Positions 54,840 to 64,000 of a DNA stretch of 64,000 nt are shown here, in pieces. The DNA is from Gambelia wislizenii (lineage: Eukaryota; Chordata; Lepidosauria; Squamata; Crotaphytidae): NCBI GenBank assembly GCA_030847615.1, contig JAUMIR010000005.1:62089001-62153000 (forward strand), given 5' to 3'. Position numbers and translations under genes: made by a program. How positions within the stretch are numbered: the stretch's first letter is position 1; each line of letters begins with the position of its first letter. Under the pieces are notes generated by a model, which saw only the letters and a list, made by a program, of their open reading frames with translations, made no database searches and was not told the DNA's origin.

Positions 54840-56404
54840 TATGGTGTTTCCATTATCCACTGCCTTCCTGAATACATCCCTTCCCATGGTCTTTGCAACC
54901 CATATCTTATGACCCACACAGCACTCCGTTAAGGTCTGGCTTCATGTCACAACCAGGGAGGAAGCAGGAAGATTATATTGTTGCAACACCGTGAAGAGAG
55001 ATGGAAAAATGGGGCCCAATAGTCAAAGCTGAACCATTTAGTTTGTTCATTTGACAACAGAGTGAATATAGTCATGAGTAGGAAAACTGTGTCTTTGCAA
55101 ATGAATGCCTAGTATGATAATTAACTGATGGTCTAAGCAACAGTTAGAAACATTCAGGGAAAACAATGACTGAAGCACCAAAAGAGTTAGCCAGCACTTT
55201 CTAACACAATGAAAACCACCAAAGAACCCAAGTACAAAATTTTGCCTGAAAAATGAGGCTCCCAGAATATACAAGAGCCATATAAACACACATCTCCAGT
55301 TCCAGAAGGCATGACATCAGGGTTTTGGTTTTTTGAGAAAACAATAGAATCCTTTCCATATTGTTCACTGAAACAATAAGCCAGGGTAAAAGGGCCTCCT
55401 CTTACAAAAGCCATTGCTTGGAGCAAAGTGCTAATTCAAAACAAGCATACCTTTTTTCTCCCTATGCCCAGCATTGCTCTTGAGTCAAACTTCTCATATT
55501 TACTTGATGTGCTTTGAGTGAAGTTTTTGTTTACATTATTCTGTGTGGTTGTCTGGTACTTTTTATTCTTTTTGTTCTCATTTTTGAAAGGTTAACAATA
55601 TTCTGAGGAGGTATTTACTAAAATAGTTAAGGCAGTAGTCCAAGTGCAAAAGGAAAAGAAGAAGAAAAAACATTTTTGGATATTCAAATTAGGAAGTTCG
55701 ATTTTTCATCTTTTCTAGAGGCAGGGAAAAAACCACTAATCAACAGTAAGGAACACTAAGAAAAGCATATAAGATTTTCAAAAAAGTGAAATCTCATTAA
55801 AATGCACCCCACTTTCTTTGGAGTATATCCTAGGCCCCTCACCCAAAGCTGCTTGGGTTCAAATGTATATATGTATAGAATTCCATATGATTCAAGTTGC
55901 TTCATTAACATTAATCTCAGAAAAGCCTATACAGTGCCTGGCCCCATTGTGTGAAGTTAGCAGTTCTCATCTGTGACATGAATAGAGCAGTTCCTACCCA
56001 CATGGTGCCAGGACCAGGATGATGCCCAAAGGACCAAAGAGAACTCAGTTACATGTGACTCCCAAGAAATGTCCTATTGGCCACATTGGATGATGACCAC
56101 ACATCCTCACTGATTCTGCCATCTTACTCAGTGCTTCCACCATCCAGGAAGAAGACCAACTTGTAACCTAACTCTTGTGATTCTGAGGAAGGACATCTCA
56201 CCTCCCTGCATGACTTCCGCACTTTACCTTCAAACTCCAAGGGATGCCACTGTCAAGATGACATATATCTCAAGTCTTTATTCAGGATAGGAAAGAGGGG
56301 TCAAATGTGTTGAATGTAGACATAGCTAAAGTTCATTCTAGGATGCAAATTCCTGTTCAGAATCTGAGTGTGTCTAGAATATGCAGCAAATATTTTTGGG
56401 GGGA
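54840..56404. other. No recognisable gene or repeat
   Basis: Nothing supported; AT-rich with A-runs. Confidence 0.35.
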
Positions 56405-56580
56405 GGGAATGTACACCACTTGGGCATTTTAAATTGTTTTAGTGATCTTGTTGTTTTACTCTCTCTAGCCATTTTTGTTAGTTTTAGTGTTTTGTACCTT
56501 TGTTCTCCTGTACACCACCTTGCGTGTCTTTATAGAAAAGCAGCATATAAATTTACAATGAAATAAAATAAAGAATACTA
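56405..56580 (+). mobile_element. LINE 3' UTR remnant
   Basis: T-rich body then GTACACCACCTTGCGTGTC...AGCATATAAATTTACAATGAAATAAAATAA, the usual closing block of a LINE 3' end (CACC arm and tail). Confidence 0.5.
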
Positions 56581-57206
56581 GAATGGACTCTCTAGACAGC
56601 ACTGTTTGGGAAACATGCTCAGATTCATGGCAGCTATATAGTTTAGCAACAGCTGGAAATCTAAATAAATTTTTGTTTCTAGAATGTGTGATTCACTTTT
56701 CTACTACACACAACACCCAAAATAATGCTTATGGGGCCATTTTGATATTCCACCCTCCACATCGACATTTAAATATGTCCCTATATTCTGCTTAATATAT
56801 GTTTTGGTCATATCACTCTCCTTTTCAGACTTCTGGATACAGTGCGCTATTGCTACCCTCTCTTTGGATCCTGCTTAAATGAAATCCTATCTAAAAAATA
56901 ACTTTTCAGTCTCCTACCAATCTTTAGTTTTGTGATTCCTGAAAGCAGGCAAATTCCAGAGGTAACCTATTTTTTAAATTCTCTACATCCTAGATAAACT
57001 GCTAGGAAGGTCCACCACTCTGGTCTTGGGTAGAATATATTGATGTCTGTGTACTCACCAGAGAATCTGTACTTCTGAGTATCTGGGAATGGACTGGTAC
57101 ATTAATTTAAACTTGACCTTAACAAGGTTTGAGGCAAAGGTTCAGAAGCTAAAAGCAAACAAAGCAAAAACCACACACATTGGGGATGGGAGAGGTGTGT
57201 GACTTA
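56581..57206. other. No recognisable gene or repeat
   Basis: Nothing supported. Confidence 0.35.
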
Positions 57207-57834
57207 GGACATTATCAGATGGGCTTGTAATTGCAGAATTACAGCGTAACAGTACTGCAAATGGGCTCCCATTATCACATGACATCGTTGTCCTCCCATA
57301 GTCAATGTGTGCCCCACCCATTAATGGCTTGTCACTTTTTATTAATTTGAAAATCTGTAAATATCCATCAGTATCACACTTTTCACAGTATTGACAAGCA
57401 TGAGAAATCACATCCTGCTATAATAGTGCAATTACAGGATAATTGGATGGTCCTTCCCCCCTCCCCTTTCCCAATGAGAACACGGAGTGCATAGGATGCT
57501 CTTTTAATGAACTGTCACCTTTTCTTGGTATGTGTTTATGTTTAAGTGTTTATTTGTTAATTTCTTTCATTATTTATGTGTTTCTGGTGTTATTCACCTC
57601 CGTAAATAAAATCTTGCTGAATATAGCACGGCAGGCTCCAAGCCTTAGCACAAGAGGGACGGACGATCTCGCAGCAGGGACGTTGTCATCCAAAATCGAC
57701 CCCCTGCCACGCTGCTGCGACAAAACTGTCCCAGGCGATCCTTGCACGGCCAGGATTGCCTGAAAATGTCCTAAGTTTCTGCTTTCCTCAGTAGTGGAAT
57801 TATAGTATTTTTAGATGCTAGTCTGATAAGGTCC
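57207..57834. mobile_element. Harbinger-like MITE, divergent family
   Basis: Ends GGACATTATCAGATGGGC and, inverted, GGACCTTATCAGACTAGC; 628 bp. Flanks TTA and CTA, a near-match duplication. Its interior differs from family A: AT-rich on the left, then a CpG-rich block at 57650-57740. Confidence 0.7.
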
Positions 57835-59256
57835 CTACACTGGTCATATCATATGGACATTCCAGACACTGATCTTGAGTATGCTATCTTCCACATAGCT
57901 AGGCAAATAGAATCCCCTTTATCAAAGGAATGAATGTGATGTTTATAATTGAAAATTAGAAGAAATCAAGGGAAATATCAAAGTTTATTCTCATTATCCA
58001 TTGCTGATAGTATAACTGGATTCCCTCTCTCCTTCCCTTTGCCTTGCTTTCTCTCATTCCCAGATAAAATAAACTTTATACAGCCTCAAATGAAAATCTG
58101 AGTCACTCCAGAGAAACATTTTTGCCTTCTGCTGTAATCACAGCACACCAAACTCCTGTGTTCTTCCTTCACTGATAAGTTCTGACTGATGAATTTCAAG
58201 GACACTTGTCCATTGAAAAACTGGCAGCAGACTCAGTCGTAAAGGGAAACACTGCACGTATTCACAGAGAAGGAGGAAAAATTAAGCTGCTGACCTTATC
58301 CAGCATTTTAAATTTTCACTAGATGTCACAAATATTTAGTTGCAAAATCCTTATGTTTGGATAAATTACTCAACCAAGAAAATTTAGGGACATTAATGGC
58401 TCTGTGGTTTAATCCAAACAATTTACTTACCATGTAAAAACAGACTTAAATAGTCTTCAGGCTTGGGGCTAGAGGCAAACAGGTGGGTATTAGCCCACAT
58501 AAAGCCTTTTGGGGTGTTCACTAGGAAGGGAGTAAAATCACTTGCACAGTAGAATTAGTCTAAAAACACCATCAAAAAGTGTGGTGCTAGAAATTGATAG
58601 GAAGAAATGCTCCTTTCCAGGAGAGTTTTGCTGAGCTTCTTGTATCTCATGAAGCCAAATGAAGCAGAGACGGTTTGTTCTGTATGTATACTGGAAGGCA
58701 GGCCTCTAAATAAGAACATAGCAATCTTTTTAACAGAGCAAATCTAAAAGGAATAATGACATGAGTTTACTGCATGGCAAGGGACAGAAATAGCTAAACT
58801 TTGTAAGGAACTTGGACTTTCTGTCCATATTTTGTTAGTGTTTTTTAAAGCCAAGAGACAGGAAGGATGTGAGCTGAGACTACATGATCTAAATCCTGTT
58901 GTTAGTCCTGACCAGAGTAGGCTCACTGAATAAGTGGGATTTACCTACATGATGGCTCACCATTCAACAATCAATTGAATGGGTCTACTCTAGTTGGGAC
59001 TGACCAACAGGATGTCAGTCCATGTGTGCACACTGTATGGTGATAACACCTTCATAACATAAAAGGTTATGACTCTCACTGTCTCTAACTCTAAATCACA
59101 TCTTATCTTAAATGGACATGGCCTTTGAAGGGTTTCATAGCATCCTGCAGGCTGCCAGCATAACATAGGAAGTAGGACAGGAGGGCTCAGTTGATGACAA
59201 CTACTACTCTCTTAATCATGGTGTCCCCTTCCTTGCAACTCTGCAGGTGCTACCTG
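57835..59256. other. Mostly unassigned stretch
   Basis: Only the short inverted-repeat element at 58895-59018 is recognised. Confidence 0.35.
58895..59018. repeat. Short inverted-repeat element, copy 3
   Basis: AATCCTGTTGTTAGTCCTGACCAGAGTAG on the left is partly mirrored by CTACTCTAGTTGGGACTGACCAACAGGATGT. The best-preserved member of the family at 1055 and 5268. Confidence 0.6.
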
Positions 59257-60020
59257 ATAAATGGATGAAAGAACCAATATAATGTAGTGCTTACACTTTC
59301 AGACTTTGATGGGATTTGGGAGTGTGGAGACTTGGGAGGTTCAGGTTCAAGTCCCCACGGAGCCTTCAAAGTCACTTAGGCCTTGTCTACACCAGGCAGA
59401 ATAATCCACATTCTGGCCAGAGTATTCCAGTCCCAGGACCACAGCATTTCCCTTCCATTAACCTGTCCTTTTGTTGCGGCAACAGAGGTGTGTCCCCATA
59501 CCCATGGCCCACAAGCAAACCAGTGCTCCTCTTTCCCACACTGGTCATGTCTTCCAAGGCGTGGAAGGTCTTCCAATGAGGTGTGGTGCCCGGCCATTTT
59601 CACATTGCTGGGTAACTCACTGTGACCTCAGCAGATGTGACACATGTGACCTGGCTGGGAAATGGCTGCATTAGGCACTGCAGGGGCTGCGTATGCGGAC
59701 ACCCCCTGTTGCAATAACGGAACTCACTGTTTTCTTTGGAAAAACCACAGCAAACTGTGAGGTTTTTTATCACATGTCCACTAGAAATGGGGCATAATCC
59801 CTGCATCATCCAGACTGCTGGGCACGGGATGGGGGAAAGCTGTTTCATTTAGCTCACGTAGACAAGGCCTTTGTGATCTTGGGAGAGTCAGTCTCTGCCA
59901 AACTAACTTAGTTTTTAGGTTTGTTGTGAAGATATAGTGGAAAGTAGAGAGCCATGTGTGTACCTTGAGCTTACTAGAGAAATGGAATGGGCTGAGGCCT
60001 TCACTCCTTGCAAAAGGCAA
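59257..60020 (+). mobile_element. tRNA-type SINE split by a MITE
   Basis: The head (59257-59378: TAGTGCTTACACTTTCAG, GGTTCAAGTCCCC) and the tail (59870-60020: TGTGATCTTGGGAGAGTC, GGTTTGTTGTGAAGATATAG, GTACCTTGAGC) are two halves of one SINE. It is interrupted exactly at the body by the MITE at 59379-59869. Confidence 0.7.
59379..59869. mobile_element. MITE with GGCCTTGTCTAC ends inside a SINE
   Basis: GGCCTTGTCTACACC on the left and, inverted, GGCCTTGTCTACGTG on the right; 491 bp. Flanks TTA and TTT. The terminus resembles MITE family B (GGGGTTGTCTA). No coding capacity. Confidence 0.75.
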
Positions 60021-60564
60021 AGGGCAAAGATTGTGCTGGCAACCATTTTTTAAAAAACCTTTCTGTGCTGATGTCTTGAATAACTTCTCCCTTGATAAAC
60101 AGCCAATGGGTATTTTATTGGACTGATGGTCATTTATCCAAAAGATCCTAAGATCTTCCAGCTGACTAGCTATTTATCAGAAGCAGATGTTTTCAAGGAG
60201 CAAAAAGCAACAACCCCAGTCTATTGTTTTGATTGTTTGATGATGTCCTGGGCTGAATTTGTGCCACTCGTTAATAACCCAATGTACTGTTTTGTCTACA
60301 GCATTGCACTGAAACTTCATCTAGTAAAAGAATTAGACAACATTTAAAGCAGAAAGATGCATAACTCTTGCACTGGGACTTCACTATTAGTATACTGTGT
60401 GTTGTGAGGGAGCTAAACTTTTTTTTCCCTAAACAAGCATATCCATTATAAGAGCATCACAGTTTTTCCACCTGCCCCAGTGTTTCACTGAGGAAAGCTG
60501 AGAAACCTTTCCCTCTGAAAGTCCAACAAGCAAGCTTAGGAGCTGATCGTGTCTGCACTGTCAG

Positions 60565-60660
60565 TTTCTATTGCCCAAGGCTACCTTGGGAACTTCATGA
60601 CTGAAGAGGAGATTTGAGTCTGGGTCTCCCACTGGCAAATTACAAGCCCTGGCTCTCACA
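60565..60660 (-). mobile_element. SINE fragment
   Basis: Inverted B-box-like GATTTGAGTCTGGGTCTCCC preceded by AACTTCATGACTGAAGAG, resembling the head half of the tRNA-derived SINEs. Confidence 0.45.
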
Positions 60661-60707
60661 TATTGCACATATCTCAATTATTTGCCCTTACATTCAATGG
60701 ACAATAT

Positions 60708-60746
60708 GCCCAATTATTTAAATCAGATTGCTTTAAATAATTGGGC
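60708..60746. repeat. Perfect 15-bp-arm hairpin
   Basis: GCCCAATTATTTAAA (60708-60722) and TTTAAATAATTGGGC (60732-60746) are exact complements around a 9-base loop. Wider flanks (TCAATTATTTGCCC... and ...GTGCTTAATTGG) suggest a small MITE. Confidence 0.8.
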
Positions 60747-60788
60747 CATAGTGCTTAATTGGAGTGTAAACCAAATCCCTACCATATA

Positions 60789-60793
60789 AGAAA

Positions 60794-60837
<44 letters not shown>

Positions 60838-60838
60838 A
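60789..60838. repeat. (AAAG)n microsatellite
   Basis: About twelve tandem AAAG units. Confidence 0.97.
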
Positions 60839-62030
60839 GTTGCTTAGAGCCAAACTATAAGCCCTAACAAATGGGTCTCTTTAAAATTAAACTAAACCAC
60901 ATGGCATAACATTATCTCTTGTTATCCTGATGAGACAACTATAGTAAAACTTTGTATATCCACCCTGTAGAGACTCATCCCTTCATTGCTAAAGCGAAAG
61001 TCTGTGATGTTTTTAATAATCTAATGTGCACCACTGCAGGGAAATGGAGACTGGCAAAATAAAAGGGTATTTGCATATATCACTCGAATTTAGGCTATGT
61101 TGCTGCATGTGCTGTGCCGCGTATGCATTGGGTGTCAGCTGAGTTACATTTTCCCCAAGGTGTCATGGGTGCTTGTCTTACCAAATTTGATGGAACTGAC
61201 AAGTGTTTTTAAGTAAGAATGGAAAAGGGGAGGGCAATATATAACTCCCATCACCTTGTCAAGCTGAGTGAAGGCAAACTCCTGCGTATTCCTTCACAAG
61301 TGACGAGGTGTTCCGGAGTCATTAAAAGTCATAAAGTTAGACTGCAACTATGCACCATGCATGTGAGATGAAGCCAACTAGGGCTGTCCTCCTTGAAACA
61401 GGTGAAGGCTCTTCTTCTGTCGCCCTTTCAACTCTCAGATAGAACCACATGCTCTGGATGAGCTGGAACACTTTCTTTCCAATGTACTTTGGAAATTTTA
61501 TAAGAGCTGTAAGTATAACTTTGGCCAGGCTTCCTGCCACCTGCCTCATTAGGCAGGTATCTGAGGGCTTTTTTTGCTCCCACAGTCATTTCCCAAATAT
61601 CTTGACACTGCTCAGCAGCAATAGCCTACTGTCATTTATAGTAGCTGTTCCTCATTTCATAATAACACTGAGCTTCTAAGTAAGAGTGGTAAACAATCAT
61701 GGGGTAAAAGTTGGTTTCTTCTTGCCCGTAGCTTCCCTCTGACATCTTTCTGAAAAAAAGATGCATATGTTTATTTCTGTGTCAGGTCTCTGCACCAGCT
61801 TAGGTTTATTTCTGATGAAAGGCGTTACCAAGGCCAAAGTAGAACTGGGCACATTTAGGTATTAATGGCTCATTCTAACGTAGATTTAAGATAAATGTAA
61901 TGAGACTATAATCTTTACATTGCAAGCCTGCAGGAAGTGAAAATGTTATTTCTATTTATTTATTTTTTGCATTTGCTGACAAGTTTTGGCATTTTTATTA
62001 ATAAATTAATATGCTGATGATGTGACAATA

Positions 62031-62055
62031 ATGATGAAGATGATGATGATGATAT
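62031..62055. repeat. (GAT)n microsatellite
   Basis: AATGATGAAGATGATGATGATGAT run. Confidence 0.85.
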
Positions 62056-62252
62056 TCATGAATTGAAGAACACAAAAACTGTTGATATACCAAGGAGACT
62101 TTCTGATGACATTCTCAACAATTTAAAGAAAATGGTTAATTGCCACATAAAGAGCACTGAAGTATAAGGGTGAAAGCAGTAAACAGCTTTAGAAATTGAT
62201 ATTGCTGAATACTTTTTTATTCTTAGCATTTAATTTGTACTAGTGTTCTTTT

Positions 62253-62441
62253 GGAGCCAGTGTGGTTTAGCAGTTTGAGTGTCGGACTATGACTCTGGAG
62301 ACCAGGGTTCAAAACCCCACTCAGCCATGAAAATCCACTGGGTGACCTTGGGAAAGTGACACACTCTCAGACTCAGAAATCCCTGTGATAGGTTCGCCTG
62401 AGGGTTGCCATAAGTCAGAAACAACTTGAAGCACACAACAG
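62253..62441 (+). mobile_element. tRNA-derived SINE, copy 3
   Basis: A-box-like GTGTGGTTTAGCAG, B-box-like GGTTCAAAACCCC, tail GGTTGCCATAAGTCAGAAAC...CACACAAC. It lacks about 45 bases of the body compared with 50578-50806. Confidence 0.85.
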
Positions 62442-62756
62442 TGTTCATTTATGACTCTCACTCTACTTATTTTTGTAAAATAGTCATCTAGGTTCATGTA
62501 AACACTGAATGTATCAATTCATGGAGCTTGACAATTAAATCAATCCTTTTATTTGTAACAGAATAAAATGTTACATGGCTCTGACATAACTCTGTTGAAA
62601 AACATGAGTACACAGAAGGAGGTAGAGGAGAGGTAATCGGATTTTGTGCACAGTGCTACATTTATAAAATCCTAAATGCTTTTTAGTATAAAAATAAGAC
62701 ATCAAAAAGGGTGGAATTGATTCTTTCACACTGCTGAATGTCAATTTGACTTGAAG

Positions 62757-62854
62757 TCATAGAATCATAGAATCATAGAATCATAGAATTGCAGAGTTGG
62801 AAGAGACTACGAGGGCCATCCAGTCCAACCCCCCTGCCATGCAGGAATACACAA
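62757..62854 (-). other. CR1 3' UTR and octamer tail
   Basis: About 100 bases follow the stop codon on the minus strand. They end in a run of the octamer TCATAGAA (read on the plus strand, 62757-62790), the terminal repeat that defines CR1 insertions. The tail has at least four tandem units. Confidence 0.92.
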
Positions 62855-64000
62855 TCAAAGCATCCCCGACAGATGGCCATCCAGCCTCTGTTTAAAGACC
62901 TCCAAGGAAGGAGACCCCACCACGCTCCGAGGGAGTGTGTTCCACTGCCGAACAGCTCTTACTGTCAAAAAGTTCCTCCTCATGTTGAGGTGGAATCTCT
63001 GTTCCTGGAGCTTGCACCCATTGCTCCGTGTTCCAGTCTCTGGAGCAGCAGAAAACAAGCCTGCTCCATCCTCAGCGTGACATCCCTTCAAATACTTAAA
63101 CAGGGCTATCATATCACCTCTAAACCGTCTTTTTTCCAGGCTAAACATACCCAGCTCCCTAAGTCTCTCCTCATAAGGCATTGTTTCCAGACCTTTCACC
63201 ATTTTAGTTGCCCTTCTCTGGACACGCTCCAATTTGTCAATATCCTTTCTGAATTGTGGTGCCCAGAACTGGACACAGTATTCTAAGTGAGGCCTGACCA
63301 AGGCAGAATAGAGTGGCACTATTACTTCCCTTGATCTAGACACTATACTTCTATTGATGCAGCCCAAAATTGCATTGGCCTTTTTAGCTGCCGCATCACA
63401 CTGTTGGCTCATGTTCAACTTGTGGTCTACTAGGACTCCTAGATCCCTTTCGCACGTAGTCTCATTCAGCCAGGTCTCTCCCATCCTATATTTATGCATT
63501 TCATTTTTCCGTCCTAAATGCAGTACTTTACATTTCTCCGTATTGAATTTCATTTTGTTAGCTTTGGCCCAGCTCTCCAGTCTATCCAGGTCATTCTGAA
63601 TTTTGATCCTGTCCTCTAGGGTATTAGCTACTCCTCCCAATTTGGTGTCATCTGCAAATTTGATAAGTATGCCCCTAATTCCCTCATCTAAGTCATTGAT
63701 AAAGATGTTGAATAGCACTGGGCCCAGGACAGAACCCTGTGGCACCCCACTGGTCACATCTTTCCAAGACGAAGAGGAGCCACTGCTGAGCACCCTTTGG
63801 GTTCGGCCGGTCAACCAATTACAAATCCATTGAACAGTTAACTTGTCTAGCCCACATTCTACAAGCTTGTTTGCAAGAATGTCATGGGGAACCTTGTCAA
63901 AGGCCTTACTGAAATCAAGGTATGCAATGTCCACAGCATTCCCTTCATCTACCAAGCTGGTAACTTTATCAAAAAAAGAGATCAGATTAGTCTGGCATGA
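62855..64000 (-). CDS. CR1-clade reverse transcriptase, partial, open to window edge
   Basis: An uninterrupted 381-codon frame ends at the stop at 62855-62857 and runs off the right edge, so its start is not in the window. Reading from the edge: NLISFFDKVTSLVDEG, motif A (AYLDFSKAFDKV, about residues 26-37), a WICNWLTGRTQRV segment, motif B (TSGVPQGSVLGPVLFNIFIN, about 83-102) and catalytic FADD (about 115-118). Then come NTEKCKVLHLG, KDIDKLERVQRRATKMVKGL and the CR1 C-terminal region ending SPSLEVFKQRLDGHLSGML. All visible RT blocks and both catalytic Asp residues are intact. CR1 proteins copy their RNA at genomic nicks. Whether the endonuclease upstream is intact cannot be seen. Confidence 0.93.
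   Translation of the reverse strand, partial: SCQTNLISFFDKVTSLVDEGNAVDIAYLDFSKAFDKVPHDILANKLVECGLDKLTVQWICNWLTGRTQRVLSSGSSSSWKDVTSGVPQGSVLGPVLFNIFINDLDEGIRGILIKFADDTKLGGVANTLEDRIKIQNDLDRLESWAKANKMKFNTEKCKVLHLGRKNEMHKYRMGETWLNETTCERDLGVLVDHKLNMSQQCDAAAKKANAILGCINRSIVSRSREVIVPLYSALVRPHLEYCVQFWAPQFRKDIDKLERVQRRATKMVKGLETMPYEERLRELGMFSLEKRRFRGDMIALFKYLKGCHAEDGAGLFSAAPETGTRSNGCKLQEQRFHLNMRRNFLTVRAVRQWNTLPRSVVGSPSLEVFKQRLDGHLSGML

Larger units (their letters stand above)
60021..62252. other. Mostly unassigned stretch
   Basis: It contains a minus-strand SINE head (about 60565-60660), a hairpin (60708-60746), an (AAAG)n run and a (GAT)n run. The minus-strand frame at 61337-61549 is discussed under findings as a weak exon candidate. 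Confidence 0.4.

Noticed and set aside
57443..57763. 106-codon frame with a hydrophobic stretch
   Set aside because: Lies inside a MITE and crosses its AT-rich and CpG-rich halves; no conserved protein features.
62789..63286. A 165-codon plus-strand frame opposite the CR1
   Set aside because: Antisense shadow of the CR1 reverse transcriptase, which has all family motifs on the minus strand.
1..64000. Endogenous retrovirus or other viral remnant
   Set aside because: No gag, protease, integrase or envelope motifs and no paired LTRs were found; all RT motifs are of the non-LTR type.

Overview
This window reads as repeat-dense, non-coding DNA from a vertebrate nuclear genome, most likely a squamate reptile (lizard or snake). 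The basis is the mix of repeats: L2-clade and CR1-clade LINEs, an R4/Dong-like and two RTE-like LINE lineages, tRNA-derived and 5S rRNA-derived SINEs, and many non-autonomous DNA transposons. I found no convincing host gene, tRNA, functional rRNA gene, CRISPR array or bacterial-type operon. The only long protein-coding signals belong to retrotransposons, and almost all of them are broken.

Layout. 1-13,300: old LINE 3' ends, a zinc-finger LINE remnant (2.55-3.16 kb), a CR1 3' end, G-rich-terminus MITEs (3.9, 8.6, 11.5 kb), an R4-like tail (9.34-10.32 kb), a SINE and pogo/Tigger-like elements. 12,481-19,767: the main structure, two L2 LINEs joined tail to tail at 16,106-16,117. Each has a different tandem repeat at its 5' end, and copy B retains endonuclease and reverse transcriptase with only two frame breaks. 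19,800-25,000: a hAT MITE with a perfect 8-bp target duplication, a Harbinger-like MITE, a third L2 and an unclassified inverted-repeat element. 25,525-27,330: one LINE interrupted by a 5S-derived SINE, a palindromic foldback element and a Harbinger-like MITE. 28,000-41,600: sparse old repeats plus a MITE inserted into a second 5S SINE. 41,645-43,870: a zinc-finger LINE tail, a 1,046-bp MITE with an internal triplication that holds a tiny L2 end, and a BovB/RTE-like fragment. 44,700-56,600: hAT, L2, CR1, SINE, foldback and two more Harbinger-like MITEs. 57,200-64,000: a MITE, a SINE split by another MITE, and a CR1 whose reverse transcriptase is open for 381 codons to the right edge.

How the parts relate. 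The LINEs supply the copying machinery. The SINEs borrow LINE 3' tails: the tRNA-SINE tails resemble the 3' end of the RTE fragment at 43.4-43.66 kb. The MITEs have no transposase here and must have been moved by enzymes encoded elsewhere. Insertions interrupting other insertions give a relative time order. All family names come from recognising motifs by eye; no database search was run.
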